DNA of 64,000 nt, from the NCBI RefSeq assembly GCF_018139545.1, contig NZ_JAGSPJ010000002.1:657587-721586 (forward strand), read 5' to 3'. The stretch comes from Affinundibacterium fentianense (GTDB lineage Bacteria > Pseudomonadota > Gammaproteobacteria > Burkholderiales > Burkholderiaceae_D). Made by a program: the position numbers and the translations under genes. The stretch's first letter is position 1. Each line of letters opens with the position of its first letter. Of the stretch, positions 1 to 10,205 are shown one piece after another. The notes beneath the pieces are model-generated. The model was not told where the DNA came from, did not search any database, and saw only the letters and a program-made list of their open reading frames with translations.

Positions 1-1544
1 ATTATCACTTACAACTCAAACCTGGTACCAATGTCGCCATCATCAGTGCGCTGGCGCATGTGATCGTGACTGAAGGATTAGTCGCGCAAGACTATGTACA
101 ACAACGTTGCGACGACAAATCATGGCGTGAGTGGAGCGCATTTGTGGCGCGTGCCGACAATTCACCCGAGGCGATGGAAGCTGTCACAGGCGTCCCTGCT
201 GCACACATCCGTGCTGCTGCGCGCTTGTACGCAACCGGCGGCAACGCGGCGATTTACTATGGCTTAGGCGTGACCGAACATGCGCAAGGTTCAACCATGG
301 TGATGGGTATCGCTAATCTGGCAATGGCGACGGGTAACGTCGGACGTGAAGGCGTGGGCGTCAATCCTTTGCGCGGTCAGAACAATGTGCAAGGTGCTTG
401 CGACATGGGTTCCTTCCCGCATGAATTGCCAGGCTATCGTCATATTTCTGATAGCACGGTGCGTTCGCAATTTGAAACGGCATGGGGGGTTACACTGAAT
501 CCTGAACCAGGTTTACGCATCCCGAATATGCTCGACGCTGCGCATGCGGGCGAATTCAAAGGCCTGTATTGCGAAGGCGAAGATATCGTTCAATCTGATC
601 CCAATACCCAGCACGTCACTGCTGCATTGATGGCGATGGAATGTCTGGTGGTACAAGATATCTTTTTGAATGAGACAGCAAAATACGCTCACGTGTTTTT
701 GCCGGGATCTTCTTTCCTCGAAAAAGACGGTACCTTTACCAATGCTGAACGCCGTATCTCACGCGTACGCAAAGTGATGCCGCCCAAGGCTGGTTATGCT
801 GATTGGGAAGTGACCATGAAACTGGCAAATGCGCTTGGCTATCCTATGCAGTATCAACACCCCAGCGAGATCATGGCAGAAATCGCCGCACTGACACCGA
901 GTTTCCGTGGCGTCAGTTACGAAAAAATTGACCAACACGGCAGCGTGCAATGGCCATGCAATGAAACCACCGCAGAAACCGGCACCGCGATTATGCATGT
1001 CGATCAATTCGTGCGCGGCAAAGGACGTTTTATCATCACGCAATATGTCGCCACCGATGAGAAAGTCACACGCAAATTCCCGCTCTTGTTAACCACTGGA
1101 CGGATTCTGTCGCAATACAATGTCGGTGCGCAAACCCGTCGCACAGAAAACAGCCAATGGCATCACGAAGACCGTTTGCATATTCATCCGCATGATGCAG
1201 AAGAACGCGGCATTCAACACGATGCGTGGGTCAAAATCGAAAGTCGCGCGGGCGATACGGTATTGCGTGCCTTTGTGACGCAAACCATGCAACCGGGCGT
1301 GGTGTACACCACTTTCCATTTCCCCGAATCGGGCGCGAATGTGATTACCACCGACAATTCGGACTGGGCGACTAACTGTCCTGAGTACAAAGTGACCGCG
1401 GTGCAAGTCATGCCCGCCAAACCGAGCATGGAACAATCTGCATGGCAGCAAGCGCAACAAGCGTTTGATGCTGAACAATTGGCGCTGGCACAGGCTGCTT
1501 GGCCTGAGAAGACACAATCATCAAGGACGCAATCGACAACATGA
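1..1544 (+). CDS. fdsA: NAD-dependent formate dehydrogenase alpha subunit, 5'-truncated by the window edge
   Basis: The reading frame is open from base 3 and has no start in the window, so this is the C-terminal half (about 514 residues) of a protein of roughly 950. The family oxidises formate to CO2 at a bis-molybdopterin guanine dinucleotide cofactor and passes electrons to the FdsB/FdsG diaphorase. What is visible is the last part of the molybdopterin oxidoreductase domain (GVGVNPLRGQNNVQGACDMG, then FLPGSSFLEKDGTFTNAERR) followed by the molydopterin-dinucleotide-binding domain (LLLTTGRILSQYNVGAQTRR). The stop overlaps the fdhD start as ATGA, which suggests translational coupling. The neighbours fdhD and fdsD identify the soluble Fds-type enzyme rather than a membrane FdhF or FdnG enzyme. 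Confidence in the family is high; the Fds subtype rests mainly on fdsD. Confidence 0.95.
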   Translation, partial: YHLQLKPGTNVAIISALAHVIVTEGLVAQDYVQQRCDDKSWREWSAFVARADNSPEAMEAVTGVPAAHIRAAARLYATGGNAAIYYGLGVTEHAQGSTMVMGIANLAMATGNVGREGVGVNPLRGQNNVQGACDMGSFPHELPGYRHISDSTVRSQFETAWGVTLNPEPGLRIPNMLDAAHAGEFKGLYCEGEDIVQSDPNTQHVTAALMAMECLVVQDIFLNETAKYAHVFLPGSSFLEKDGTFTNAERRISRVRKVMPPKAGYADWEVTMKLANALGYPMQYQHPSEIMAEIAALTPSFRGVSYEKIDQHGSVQWPCNETTAETGTAIMHVDQFVRGKGRFIITQYVATDEKVTRKFPLLLTTGRILSQYNVGAQTRRTENSQWHHEDRLHIHPHDAEERGIQHDAWVKIESRAGDTVLRAFVTQTMQPGVVYTTFHFPESGANVITTDNSDWATNCPEYKVTAVQVMPAKPSMEQSAWQQAQQAFDAEQLALAQAAWPEKTQSSRTQSTT

Positions 1545-2392
1545 ACTCGATGAATGCAAGCATGTCGATCAGTGATTTGGATGTACAGACCCAAGATACC
1601 CGCGCGCAGCCAGTGATGCGCTTGCGCGATGGTCAACTGCAACAAGCGCAAGACCAGATTGCGCAAGAAGTTGCAGTCGCCTTTGTGTTTAATGGCATTG
1701 CCTTTGCGGTGATGATGGCGAGCCCAAGTGATTTGCATGACTTCGCTTATGGCTTCGCTTACTCCGAGGGCATCATCGACCACGCTACGCAAATCTATGA
1801 TTGCGAAGCAAAGCAAGAAGCGCAAGGCTATACAATCGATATCACGATTGCCGGCGCTTGCTTCGCTCGACTCAAAGACAAGAAACGTCAACTTGCGGGT
1901 CGCACTGGCTGCGGTTTATGTGGGGTTGAGAGTCTGGAGCAAGCGATACGCCAACCAGCGGCGATACAATCCGAAATACGTTTTTCTGCACCAGCGATTT
2001 CAAGCGCATGTACTGCGATGCGTACTCAACAAAATTTATTAGACGCAACTGGCAGCAGTCACGCCGCTGCGTGGTGCCATGCGGATGGAAGAGTTGCCGT
2101 CATTCGCGAAGATATCGGCAGACACAATGCGCTCGACAAGGTGATCGGTGCTTGTCTGCGCCAAGGCCTAAACATGCCGCTAGGCTTTGTCTGCGTTACC
2201 AGTCGTGCCAGCTACGAGATGGTACAAAAAACTGCGAATGCCGGGATTCCATTACTCGCCGCGATTTCCGGTGTGACCAGTTTAGCCATCGATATCGCAC
2301 AACAAGCTGGTTTATGCTTACTCGGCTTTACCCGAGGCCAAGACTTTAGCGTCTATTGCCATTCACAACGTTTACATTTCACGACAACATGA
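1541..2392 (+). CDS. fdhD: Formate dehydrogenase accessory sulfurtransferase FdhD (FdsC)
   Basis: FdhD transfers sulfur from the IscS desulfurase to the molybdenum cofactor before the cofactor enters the formate dehydrogenase. The 283-residue protein has the usual family length and carries the sulfur-relay CxxC motif in TGCGLCGVES near residue 125. The conserved stretch around EDIGRHNALDKVIG and the segment VTSRASYEMVQK are also present. The start codon overlaps the fdsA stop (ATGA), and its own stop overlaps the fdsD start in the same way, so the three genes form a tightly coupled operon. In Fds systems this gene is called fdsC. Confidence 0.95.
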   Translation: MNSMNASMSISDLDVQTQDTRAQPVMRLRDGQLQQAQDQIAQEVAVAFVFNGIAFAVMMASPSDLHDFAYGFAYSEGIIDHATQIYDCEAKQEAQGYTIDITIAGACFARLKDKKRQLAGRTGCGLCGVESLEQAIRQPAAIQSEIRFSAPAISSACTAMRTQQNLLDATGSSHAAAWCHADGRVAVIREDIGRHNALDKVIGACLRQGLNMPLGFVCVTSRASYEMVQKTANAGIPLLAAISGVTSLAIDIAQQAGLCLLGFTRGQDFSVYCHSQRLHFTTT

Positions 2393-2631
2393 ACACTCTC
2401 GACAAACTCGTCAAAATGGCGAATCAAATCGGCACATTCTTTGAAAGCTTCCCGGATCGGGAAGAAGCCTTAGATGGTATCGCCACTCATTTGAAAAAGT
2501 TTTGGACACCCGCAATGCGACAAACCTTGGTCACCGCACTTGACGCCAATCAAGTGGATGGACTGAATGCCATCGTCACACTCGCAATTACGAAACATCG
2601 TGCCAACATCATTGCTACTGCCAAGCAATAG
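2389..2631 (+). CDS. fdsD: Formate dehydrogenase delta subunit
   Basis: This is an 80-residue protein beginning MNTLDKLVKMANQIGTFFES. It matches the small FdsD/FdhD-delta family (NADH-dependent formate dehydrogenase delta subunit), which helps assemble or stabilise the FdsGBA complex. The ATG overlaps the fdhD stop as ATGA, so I prefer it to an in-frame codon 33 bases upstream that lies inside fdhD. It is the last gene of the fds operon. I see no clear Rho-independent terminator in the next 230 bases. Confidence 0.9.
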   Translation: MNTLDKLVKMANQIGTFFESFPDREEALDGIATHLKKFWTPAMRQTLVTALDANQVDGLNAIVTLAITKHRANIIATAKQ

Positions 2632-2664
2632 TCAAGGCGAATTCAATCGAATAATATTAGGTTT

Positions 2665-2757
2665 TCTAGTTGAGCTTTTGGTTTGCACTTTTCATTTGCG
2701 CTTTTCATTTACTTAACAACTAGAATTCTCTAGTTCCAACAAAACGAATATCTAGTT
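2665..2757. repeat. TCTAGTT repeat cluster with an 18-bp palindrome upstream of a chemoreceptor gene
   Basis: TCTAGTT occurs at 2665-2671, 2729-2735 and 2751-2757, and inverted as AACTAGA at 2718-2724. The central pair forms the palindrome AACTAGA-ATTC-TCTAGTT (2718-2735). The cluster lies between fdsD and the chemoreceptor start at 2869. It could be an operator for the chemoreceptor gene; no regulator is identified. Confidence 0.4.
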
Positions 2758-2868
2758 CTTCCGAGGTATTACAACACCCTGATGGCGTGACTAGACTTGA
2801 TCTGGTCAAGGTTGATAATCAGCCTAATTCGATGCTGCCCTAGCATCCTCCCAATCAGGAGTCTCGTC

Positions 2869-4497
2869 ATGTCACGCTTTTCCGATTTTAAAATAAGCTT
2901 ACGCCTCGCTGTTGGCTTTGGCATTCTAATAGTGATGATGCTTGGTATGGGCAGCATCGCTTGGCTACGATTTGCGGAAGTCGATGCTGTCAATACGCGC
3001 ATCATTGAAAAAGATTGGGTGAAAGCGGAGTCCGCCAATATCATCAATGCGACGACACGCGCCAATGCTCGCAACACGATGGAACTTTTGATCACCGAAG
3101 ATCCACAACAAGTTCAAGCGATCAAACAATCCATCGAGAATAATAAGAAAATCATCAGCGATGCACTCGACATGCTCAAACAATTAATTTATCTACCCGA
3201 AGGCAAAGCGCACTTAGCCAGCTTAACCGAGCGACGTATCGCCTATGTTGCTTCTTTCTCAAAAGTTGCGCGTCAAATTGATGCTGGTGACCGAGCAGCT
3301 GCTACGCTCACGATGAACCGCGAAACTCTACCCGCTTTAGACGCATTACAAGAACCTATCGTCGCACTGACAAAATTACAAAAACAAATTGTCATCAATA
3401 GCAGTCAAGAAGTGCGAAATCGGATTCAAGCCGCTCGTTTGCTATTAATCGGGCTGATGTTAACTGGAACATTCATTGGGATGGGCCTAGCTTGGTTCAT
3501 CGCGCGTTCGATTACCCGCCCACTGAGTGAAGCGGTGCATATTGCGCGCACGGTAGCGGCTGGCGATTTGACTAGTATTGTCGAAGTCACTAGCAAAGAT
3601 GAATGTGGTCAGCTACTGCAATCGATGCAAGACATGAACGCCAGTCTCATCAAGATCGTACATCATGTGCGTAGTGGCACTGAGCTCATGGCAAACGCTT
3701 CGCATGAAATCGCAGATGGGAATATGGAGCTTTCTTCACGTACCGAAGAACAAGCCAGTGCTCTCGAAGAAACTGCCGCATCGATGGAAGAACTCGCCTC
3801 CACCGTAAAGCATAATTTTGAATCGGGGGAGCATGCAAATCGTCTCGCCGAATCGGCTGCACAAGTAGCTGTAAAAGGAGGTGCAGTCGTTGGTGAAGTT
3901 GTCCACACGATGGAAGCAATCAATCTATCTTCGCGAAAGATTGCAGATATCATCGGCGTGATCGATGGCATTGCATTTCAAACCAATATCTTGGCATTGA
4001 ATGCGGCGGTCGAAGCCGCACGCGCAGGTGAACAAGGCCGTGGTTTCGCCGTTGTCGCCTCTGAGGTTCGTTCGCTCGCGGGACGATCCGCTGCAGCCGC
4101 CAAAGAAATCAAAACTTTGATTACCGATTCAGTCAGCAATGTGAGTGATGGTTGCCGATTAGTAGAACAAGCCGGCAGCACGATGGATGAAATCGTGGTG
4201 CATGTGCGTCGCGTTGCCGATTTGATGGGCGAGATCACGACTGCCAGCCGTGAACAAACCACCGGCATCGAACAAGTGAATCAAGCAGTTGGTCAAATGG
4301 ATACGGTCACCCAACAAAACGCAGCCTTGGTAGAAGAAGCCGCCGCTGCGACCCAGGCATTGGATCACCAAGCGACCCTATTAGTGCAAGCAGCTAGCGC
4401 ATTCAAAATGCCACTATCAGCATCGAGTATCACCGCAAAGCGCGCGATGACAGCCCGCGTTGATGATCAAGAACTGCCAGCTTTAATTGGAATGTGA
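2869..4497 (+). CDS. Methyl-accepting chemotaxis protein (4HB sensor, HAMP, MA domain)
   Basis: This is a transmembrane chemoreceptor that passes periplasmic ligand signals to CheA/CheW. The start at 2869 follows a good ribosome site (CAGGAG) and gives 542 residues. Membrane helix 1 is at about residues 11-31. A helical periplasmic domain of the four-helix-bundle type follows, with membrane helix 2 at about 189-211, then HAMP and a long methyl-accepting coiled coil. The signalling tip has the conserved [15 protein letters not shown]. No C-terminal NWETF-type CheR tether is present. The ligand cannot be deduced. The bacteriohemerythrin gene 113 bases downstream hints at an oxygen-related context, but this is inference. 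Confidence 0.93.
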   Translation: MSRFSDFKISLRLAVGFGILIVMMLGMGSIAWLRFAEVDAVNTRIIEKDWVKAESANIINATTRANARNTMELLITEDPQQVQAIKQSIENNKKIISDALDMLKQLIYLPEGKAHLASLTERRIAYVASFSKVARQIDAGDRAAATLTMNRETLPALDALQEPIVALTKLQKQIVINSSQEVRNRIQAARLLLIGLMLTGTFIGMGLAWFIARSITRPLSEAVHIARTVAAGDLTSIVEVTSKDECGQLLQSMQDMNASLIKIVHHVRSGTELMANASHEIADGNMELSSRTEEQASALEETAASMEELASTVKHNFESGEHANRLAESAAQVAVKGGAVVGEVVHTMEAINLSSRKIADIIGVIDGIAFQTNILALNAAVEAARAGEQGRGFAVVASEVRSLAGRSAAAAKEIKTLITDSVSNVSDGCRLVEQAGSTMDEIVVHVRRVADLMGEITTASREQTTGIEQVNQAVGQMDTVTQQNAALVEEAAAATQALDHQATLLVQAASAFKMPLSASSITAKRAMTARVDDQELPALIGM

Positions 4498-4610
4498 ACG
4501 CCCTACTTTGTGTATTCTTTTGACTTAAGCGAGCACCGGCATACTTTCAACAACTTGAATTTGATCAAAAAAGAAACAAAGAAACGACAGTCAGCAATCA
4601 GGAGAAACGC

Positions 4611-5027
4611 ATGGCATATTTTGAATGGGCCGATGATATGGAAATTGATCGTGGCCCCATAGACGACGATCATAAAAATCTAGTGCGATTAGTCAATGAA
4701 CTACATACAGCGACGAGTGCAGGACGAGGACACGAAGTCATAGAACAAATCATGGGCAATCTGATCAATTACACCAAGGATCATCTCGAACGAGAAGAAC
4801 AGATTATGGCAGCGCTCCACTTCCCGAATTTAGAGCGGCACAAACAAGGTCATCAACAATTTGCTAAAAAGCTTAACGAGCTACAAGCAAAGTACGAGGC
4901 CGGCAGCATCACCGTTCCATCACAATTATCAACAGTATTGCGTGACTGGCTGTCGCTACACATCCGCCGCTCGGATAAAGAGATCAAAGTATTCTTACAA
5001 AGGAAAGAGAAGCTCGGTAAAAAATAG
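4611..5027 (+). CDS. Bacteriohemerythrin
   Basis: This 138-residue cytosolic protein binds O2 at a non-haem di-iron site in a four-helix bundle. The family pattern is present: W6, the ligand histidine in DDDH at residue 21, the H-x3-E pair in HLEREEQIM, two histidines in HKQGH, and the last His/Asp pair in LHIRRSDKEI. The start follows AGGAG with good spacing. Such proteins act in O2 storage, delivery or sensing, sometimes linked to chemotaxis. The chemoreceptor gene immediately upstream is on the same strand and may be co-transcribed. Confidence 0.93.
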   Translation: MAYFEWADDMEIDRGPIDDDHKNLVRLVNELHTATSAGRGHEVIEQIMGNLINYTKDHLEREEQIMAALHFPNLERHKQGHQQFAKKLNELQAKYEAGSITVPSQLSTVLRDWLSLHIRRSDKEIKVFLQRKEKLGKK

Positions 5028-5104
5028 TCTACTTGTATTTATCCCAATCGCTGCCATCAAAGGCTCAATCGCTCAATCAAAATAGCAATCAAAGTCAACA
5101 CTGC

Positions 5105-5707
5105 TTATTTCACTTCTACACTTTCAACACGGATCAATTCACAAGCACCTGCACCAGTATCCTCACGCGTCAGCGACGATTGCCAATGCCATCCATCCGA
5201 CGCATTCACTTCCACCAATTTCCCGCGTAGGCGAATGATTTGTCCGGTTCGCAGTGCTTTCAGTTGCTCTTCGATTTTTGCATTCGCTGGAATCATGTGC
5301 ATATTGGCGCTATGACTTGCGATTTCAGAGGGAGGTCGCGGCGGCGTATCCTCCCAGCGATAGGAATAGAAGCGATGGCCTTGAGAAATCGTCAAGGATG
5401 ATAAAACTTCAGAATCCGACATCGATCCCCAACCCAAGGCCAAATCCACTGGAGACAAATCCGCCTCACGCCCAATCGAATACAATTCCTTCGCCAAAAT
5501 GCGCGCTTCAATATCAAAATCTGCCAGTGCCTTGATCGTGTAATCCCCCTTCTGCCAACTATCACCACGATCAAGCATCGTCTGCACCGGTTCACGCTCG
5601 ACCAAAACACCGCTTGCATGCCTGATCGGCTTGTGTTGACGTTGTTGATACTGGTATCCCGCAAAACAAAGCAGCAGTAAAACAAACATCCATCGCTTAG
5701 ATACCAT
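5105..5707 (-). CDS. Conserved hypothetical protein with an N-terminal membrane anchor
   Basis: This is a 200-residue protein. A short basic start and one hydrophobic segment (about residues 6-18) suggest an uncleaved membrane anchor with the remainder in the periplasm. The body has a WGSMSDSEVL segment and a C-terminal part reading MIPANAKIEEQLKALRTGQ, IIRLRGKLVEV and SSLTREDTGAGACELI. These resemble a small OB-like beta domain found in conserved hypothetical proteins of proteobacteria. I cannot assign a reaction. It converges with the hemerythrin gene and lies 53 bases beyond the VOC gene on the same strand. Confidence 0.75.
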   Translation of the reverse strand: MVSKRWMFVLLLLCFAGYQYQQRQHKPIRHASGVLVEREPVQTMLDRGDSWQKGDYTIKALADFDIEARILAKELYSIGREADLSPVDLALGWGSMSDSEVLSSLTISQGHRFYSYRWEDTPPRPPSEIASHSANMHMIPANAKIEEQLKALRTGQIIRLRGKLVEVNASDGWHWQSSLTREDTGAGACELIRVESVEVK

Positions 5708-5750
5708 TTCCCAACCTCAATTCATCGCTCCAATTGGATGGACAGCGTTA

Positions 5751-6147
<397 letters not shown>

Positions 6148-6250
6148 TCATCATCAATGTTGGGGACACAAGACGCTCTGAGCACGCGCTAAGACACCGA
6201 ATATCCAAACACTTGGCTATCAAGGTGTATCACTATCCATGGACACAGCA

Positions 6251-7450
6251 TTATCTTTGCATAAAGACGTCAGGGTTTTCTAACTGCATTGTTTCACAAA
6301 GGTCCACAATCGACGCATCTAATTGACTGCCCGCGCCTAATCGTATTTCGCGAAGCGCAGCATTGATTCCCAATGCGGGTCGATAAGGGCGGAAAGAAGC
6401 CATGGATTCCATGATATCGGCGATTGCTAAGATGCGCGATTCTTCTAAAATTTCGTTGCCTTTCAAACCTTGTGGATAACCAGAACCATCGATTTTCTCG
6501 TGGTGTTCACGCACGATACGTGCAATTGGCCAAGGAAAAGGGATATCTTTCAGGATACGATACCCTGTTTCAGGATGCTCTCTGATCAGTGCCATTTCTG
6601 CAGGGTTCAAGCGAGATGGCTTGGTTAGAATTTCACTTGGGACCGCGATTTTACCTATGTCATGTACCAATGCCGCTAAGCGTAAGCCTTGAATTCTAAA
6701 GGGCTCCCATCCCAGTCTTTGTGCAATCGCACAAGCGATATCGGCAACGCGCTCCTCGTGCCCAGCAGTATAGGGATCGCGACTCTCTAAGGTGAGTGCG
6801 AGTGCGCGAATTGTTTGATACAAGGCTTCGTCCAATTGCTTCTGCGAGGCCGCCCGCTCTAACCTCTCATGTTCCAACTTGTGTGAGAGGGTGAGTTTTT
6901 CAATGCCATTCGCAATTTCGACGGCAAGTGATTCAAACACAGGTAAGACGTGTTGAGAAAACGCATTCGGTTCTCGGGAGTAAATCACTAGTGCGGCTCT
7001 GCCATCGGGATGTTTGAGCGGCACCGACAAACTCGAACGCAGTCCAAACTGTGATGCCTTTTCCAGCCAAGGACTGAAATGCTGATCAATTGCAGCATCA
7101 GAAAGGATTTGCACAGTTTGACTACGCAAACAAATACCCGTTGGTCCTCTTCCATAAGGAGAGTTTTCATCCCAACTTATTGTCACGCCTCTTAAATACC
7201 CCTCCGCTTCACCAGCACAGCCAAGATTTCTGACCGTTTTTTCCTCATCATCGATTGCCAGACCAATCCATGCCAGCATAAACGGCGTATTCGTCGTAAT
7301 CGCCGTACAAATAGCCGAGAGCACGTCAGATAGTGTCTCCGCTTTAGAAATCGCTTGCACAGCGCCAGCGAAGGCTGACAAGGCCCAGTTTTCGACTTGT
7401 ATTGGCTTATGCGAATTGCCACCCTCATTGCCATCGATGTCTTCGTTCAT
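6251..7450 (-). CDS. GAF and HD-GYP domain protein, probable cyclic-di-GMP phosphodiesterase
   Basis: This 399-residue cytosolic protein has an N-terminal GAF sensor domain (about residues 30-190), a short helical linker, and a C-terminal HD-GYP domain (about 205-385). The catalytic signatures are visible: HDIGKIAVP, REHPETGYRIL, and HHEKIDGSGYPQGL, which contains the GYP triplet. HD-GYP proteins hydrolyse c-di-GMP and so control motility and biofilm. No membrane segment is present. The GAF ligand is unknown. It may be transcribed alone; the downstream VOC gene has the same orientation. Confidence 0.93.
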   Translation of the reverse strand: MNEDIDGNEGGNSHKPIQVENWALSAFAGAVQAISKAETLSDVLSAICTAITTNTPFMLAWIGLAIDDEEKTVRNLGCAGEAEGYLRGVTISWDENSPYGRGPTGICLRSQTVQILSDAAIDQHFSPWLEKASQFGLRSSLSVPLKHPDGRAALVIYSREPNAFSQHVLPVFESLAVEIANGIEKLTLSHKLEHERLERAASQKQLDEALYQTIRALALTLESRDPYTAGHEERVADIACAIAQRLGWEPFRIQGLRLAALVHDIGKIAVPSEILTKPSRLNPAEMALIREHPETGYRILKDIPFPWPIARIVREHHEKIDGSGYPQGLKGNEILEESRILAIADIMESMASFRPYRPALGINAALREIRLGAGSQLDASIVDLCETMQLENPDVFMQR

Positions 7451-7562
7451 TCACGCTATCCTCAAAGGTGGTAAATCAGTGGTTCCGGAAGAATTGTCTA
7501 TTTTTAAACTGGCATGATTTTTTGCATGCAGCGTACGGCCACTTAGTCTACTCTAAATAAGC

Positions 7563-9392
7563 CTATTCCACCGTCACACTCTTCGCTAAATTCCGCGGCT
7601 TATCCACATCCGTCCCACGCGCCAGTGCGGTGTGATACGCCAGCAATTGCAGCGGTACAGTATGCAATATCGGGGACAGCATGCCGTAGTGTTCTGGTAG
7701 ACGAATCACGTGTACGCCTTCGCTTGGTGTGATGCGGGAATCAGCGTCGGCGAAGACGTAGAGTTCGCCGCCGCGGGCGCGGACTTCTTGCATATTCGAT
7801 TTGAGCTTTTCGATTAGCGTGTCATTTGGCGCGACCGTGACTACCGGCATCTCTTTGGTGACGAGTGCTAGTGGGCCGTGTTTGAGTTCGCCTGCTGGGT
7901 AAGCCTCGGCGTGAATGTAGGAAATCTCTTTGAGTTTTAAAGCGCCTTCGAGTGCGATGGGGTAATGCAGGCCGCGACCTAAGAAGAGTGCGTTTTCCTT
8001 GCGAGCGAATTCGTCTGCCCAAGCGATGATTTGTGGTTCTAGCGCGAGTACGGCGGTGATCGCTACTGGCAAGTGACGCAGGTCTTTGATGTGATCTTGT
8101 TCTTGCACTTCGCTTAAACGATCTTTACTTTGCGCTAGCGTGAGCGCCAATAAAAATAAGGCGGCGAGTTGTGTTGTGAATGCTTTGGTGGAAGCGACTC
8201 CGACCTCGACACCCGCGCGCGTGATGTAGGCGAGTTCGCATTCGCGCACCATGGCGCTAGTGGCGACATTACAAATCGTTAGGCTGTGCGGCATGCCGAG
8301 TTCACGAGCGTGTTTGAGGGCGGCGAGTGTATCGGCGGTTTCGCCGCTTTGTGAAATCGTGACGATTAAACTCTTAGGATCGGGCACGCTGTCACGATAT
8401 CGGTATTCACTGGCGATCTCCACATTGACTGGAATTTTGGCGATGGATTCTATCCAGTATTTTGCCGTCATACCTGCATAGTAGCTCGTGCCACAAGCGA
8501 GGATTAAGACATTGTCGATCTCTTTGAATACGCGATAAGCTTTGTCACCAAATAGCTCGGGCATGATATTGGTGATGCCTTCTAAGGTATCGCCCAAAGC
8601 GCGTGCTTGTTCGAAGATTTCCTTTTGCATGTAGTGGCGATACGGGCCTAATTCTGCTGCACCAGTATGGGCGTGGACAGTGCGTACTTCGCGCTCGACT
8701 TGTTTGCCATGCACGTCGACAATCCATACACGTTGCAATTGCAGATCGACGACATCGCCTTCTTCTAAATAAATAATCTGATCGGTGGTGCCAGCTAAGG
8801 CCATCGCATCAGAAGCCAAGAAATTTTCTCCTTTGCCGATACCCACAATCAGTGGTGAACCTTGACGCGCGCCGACCACGCGATGTGGCTCATCACGGCA
8901 GAAGACCGCAATGGCATACGCGCCCGTTAAACGCTTCACTGCGTGTTGTACGGTGTCGAATAAATCGCCGCTGTATAAGTGATCAACTAAATGGGCAATG
9001 ACTTCGGTATCGGTTTGGCTTTCAAATACATATCCAGCTTGCATCAGTTCAGCACGCAGCTCTTCGTGGTTTTCAATAATGCCGTTATGTACCAAGGCGA
9101 TGCGCGCATTCTCGCCATTCCGAGAAAAATGCGGATGCGCATTGGCAGAAGATGGTGCACCGTGGGTTGCCCAGCGGGTGTGCGCAATGCCAGTAAAACC
9201 TGCGAGGCCAGTTTGCTCGACCTGTGTTTGCAGCTCCGCTACGCGCGACGTGCTGCGTGAACGCTGTAATTTGCCATCGACATGCAGCGCCACACCGCAA
9301 GAATCATAGCCACGGTATTCGAGGCGTTTGAGACCTTCTAACAAGATAGGAGTGATATTGCGTTGTGCTACTGCGCCGACGATGCCACACAT
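7563..9392 (-). CDS. glmS: Glutamine--fructose-6-phosphate aminotransferase (isomerizing)
   Basis: GlmS makes glucosamine-6-phosphate from fructose-6-phosphate and glutamine, the first step towards UDP-GlcNAc for peptidoglycan and LPS. The start at 9392 gives MCGIVGAV, placing the nucleophile cysteine at the mature N-terminus, and an AGAGG ribosome site precedes it. The length is 609 residues. The N-terminal glutaminase domain ([19 protein letters not shown]) is followed by two SIS domains ([27 protein letters not shown]) and the C-terminal [11 protein letters not shown]. It is divergent from an Lrp-type gene with about 200 bases between them. The partner glmU lies 5 kb away on the same strand. 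Confidence 0.98.
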   Translation of the reverse strand: MCGIVGAVAQRNITPILLEGLKRLEYRGYDSCGVALHVDGKLQRSRSTSRVAELQTQVEQTGLAGFTGIAHTRWATHGAPSSANAHPHFSRNGENARIALVHNGIIENHEELRAELMQAGYVFESQTDTEVIAHLVDHLYSGDLFDTVQHAVKRLTGAYAIAVFCRDEPHRVVGARQGSPLIVGIGKGENFLASDAMALAGTTDQIIYLEEGDVVDLQLQRVWIVDVHGKQVEREVRTVHAHTGAAELGPYRHYMQKEIFEQARALGDTLEGITNIMPELFGDKAYRVFKEIDNVLILACGTSYYAGMTAKYWIESIAKIPVNVEIASEYRYRDSVPDPKSLIVTISQSGETADTLAALKHARELGMPHSLTICNVATSAMVRECELAYITRAGVEVGVASTKAFTTQLAALFLLALTLAQSKDRLSEVQEQDHIKDLRHLPVAITAVLALEPQIIAWADEFARKENALFLGRGLHYPIALEGALKLKEISYIHAEAYPAGELKHGPLALVTKEMPVVTVAPNDTLIEKLKSNMQEVRARGGELYVFADADSRITPSEGVHVIRLPEHYGMLSPILHTVPLQLLAYHTALARGTDVDKPRNLAKSVTVE

Positions 9393-9589
9393 AGAGACCT
9401 CTGCTTGAGCTTTGTTTAAGAATAGATGCGTCTGAATTAACGTATACCAACATGCTAATCGAGAGCACATGAAATTTTCTTTCAAAATTTATTAATTAAT
9501 GATTAAATAGATCACCAATCCACATGCATATCGATTTATTTCATTATTTAATGCAATTTGAAATCTTCATTCAATCATTTGCAACACTT

Positions 9590-10060
9590 ATGACCCAATT
9601 AGATGACTTAGACAAAAGAATATTGCAGGTCTTACAAAGCGACGCCTCATTGAGCAATCATGCCCTAGCGGCACGCGTGCACGCCTCGCCACCGACCTGC
9701 CTAAGGCGCGTGCAACGCTTACGGAAAGAGGGCGTGATCGCCAAAGAAGTCGCGATTCTGGCACCTGAAAAGGTGGGCGCAGGATTAACCGCAATTGTGG
9801 AGATCACCTTAGACCACCAAGCCACCGAACATCAAATCGCCTTTGAACAATTGGTTAGCTTGGAAATCGCCGTTCAGCAATGCTACCGCGTTTCACCTGG
9901 ACCTGATTTTGTGCTGGTGATTCAAGTCAGCGATATGGCTGCCTATCACGCCTTGGCACATCGCTTGTTTGCAACCCAAGCGAATGTGCGCAATGTACGG
10001 AGTTTTTTTTCGATCACGCGCAGCAAGTTTGAAACGCAAATTGCGCTAATTGATTCTTAA
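9590..10060 (+). CDS. Lrp/AsnC family transcriptional regulator
   Basis: This is a 156-residue DNA-binding protein. The start at 9590 gives MTQLDDLDKRILQVLQSDAS, the usual family beginning. An in-frame ATG 66 bases earlier would add a non-family extension. The winged helix-turn-helix occupies about residues 5-60 (NHALAARVHASPPTCLRRVQ), and a RAM/AsnC ligand-binding domain fills the rest (YRVSPGPDFVLVIQVSDM). Members respond to amino acids or related metabolites. It is divergent from glmS and could act on that shared promoter region, but no operator is proven. It converges with the epimerase gene. Confidence 0.93.
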   Translation: MTQLDDLDKRILQVLQSDASLSNHALAARVHASPPTCLRRVQRLRKEGVIAKEVAILAPEKVGAGLTAIVEITLDHQATEHQIAFEQLVSLEIAVQQCYRVSPGPDFVLVIQVSDMAAYHALAHRLFATQANVRNVRSFFSITRSKFETQIALIDS

Positions 10061-10081
10061 TACTAGGGTTCGTAATCGGGC

Positions 10082-10175
10082 TGTGTCGTATTCCAGTTCG
10101 TTGACCGGACTGCCAACGACACATCGAAATGAGATCAAACTGCGATGCATCTAGTCTAGAGATCGGCAGTTTGAT
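10082..10175. terminator. Two hairpins between convergent genes
   Basis: Inverted repeat TGTGTCG/CGACACA lies at 10082-10088 and 10117-10123. ATCAAACTGC/GCAGTTTGAT lies at 10134-10143 and 10166-10175. They sit between the converging Lrp and epimerase genes, where both transcripts should end. Neither is followed by a strong T run, so termination is inferred from position and pairing. Confidence 0.5.
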
Positions 10176-10205
10176 TCATTGAGTTGTCTTGTGGATGCAA
10201 GTGTT

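Noticed and set aside
1214..1891. 225-residue open frame on the minus strand
   Set aside because: It lies opposite fdsA and fdhD, both with clear family motifs. Its cysteine-rich translation resembles nothing known.
9393..9485. 31-codon extension of GlmS
   Set aside because: GlmS needs its catalytic cysteine right after the initiator methionine, and a ribosome site precedes the ATG at 9392.
9393..9589. glmS ribozyme
   Set aside because: The ribozyme is a Gram-positive feature, and I see none of its conserved core in the glmS leader.
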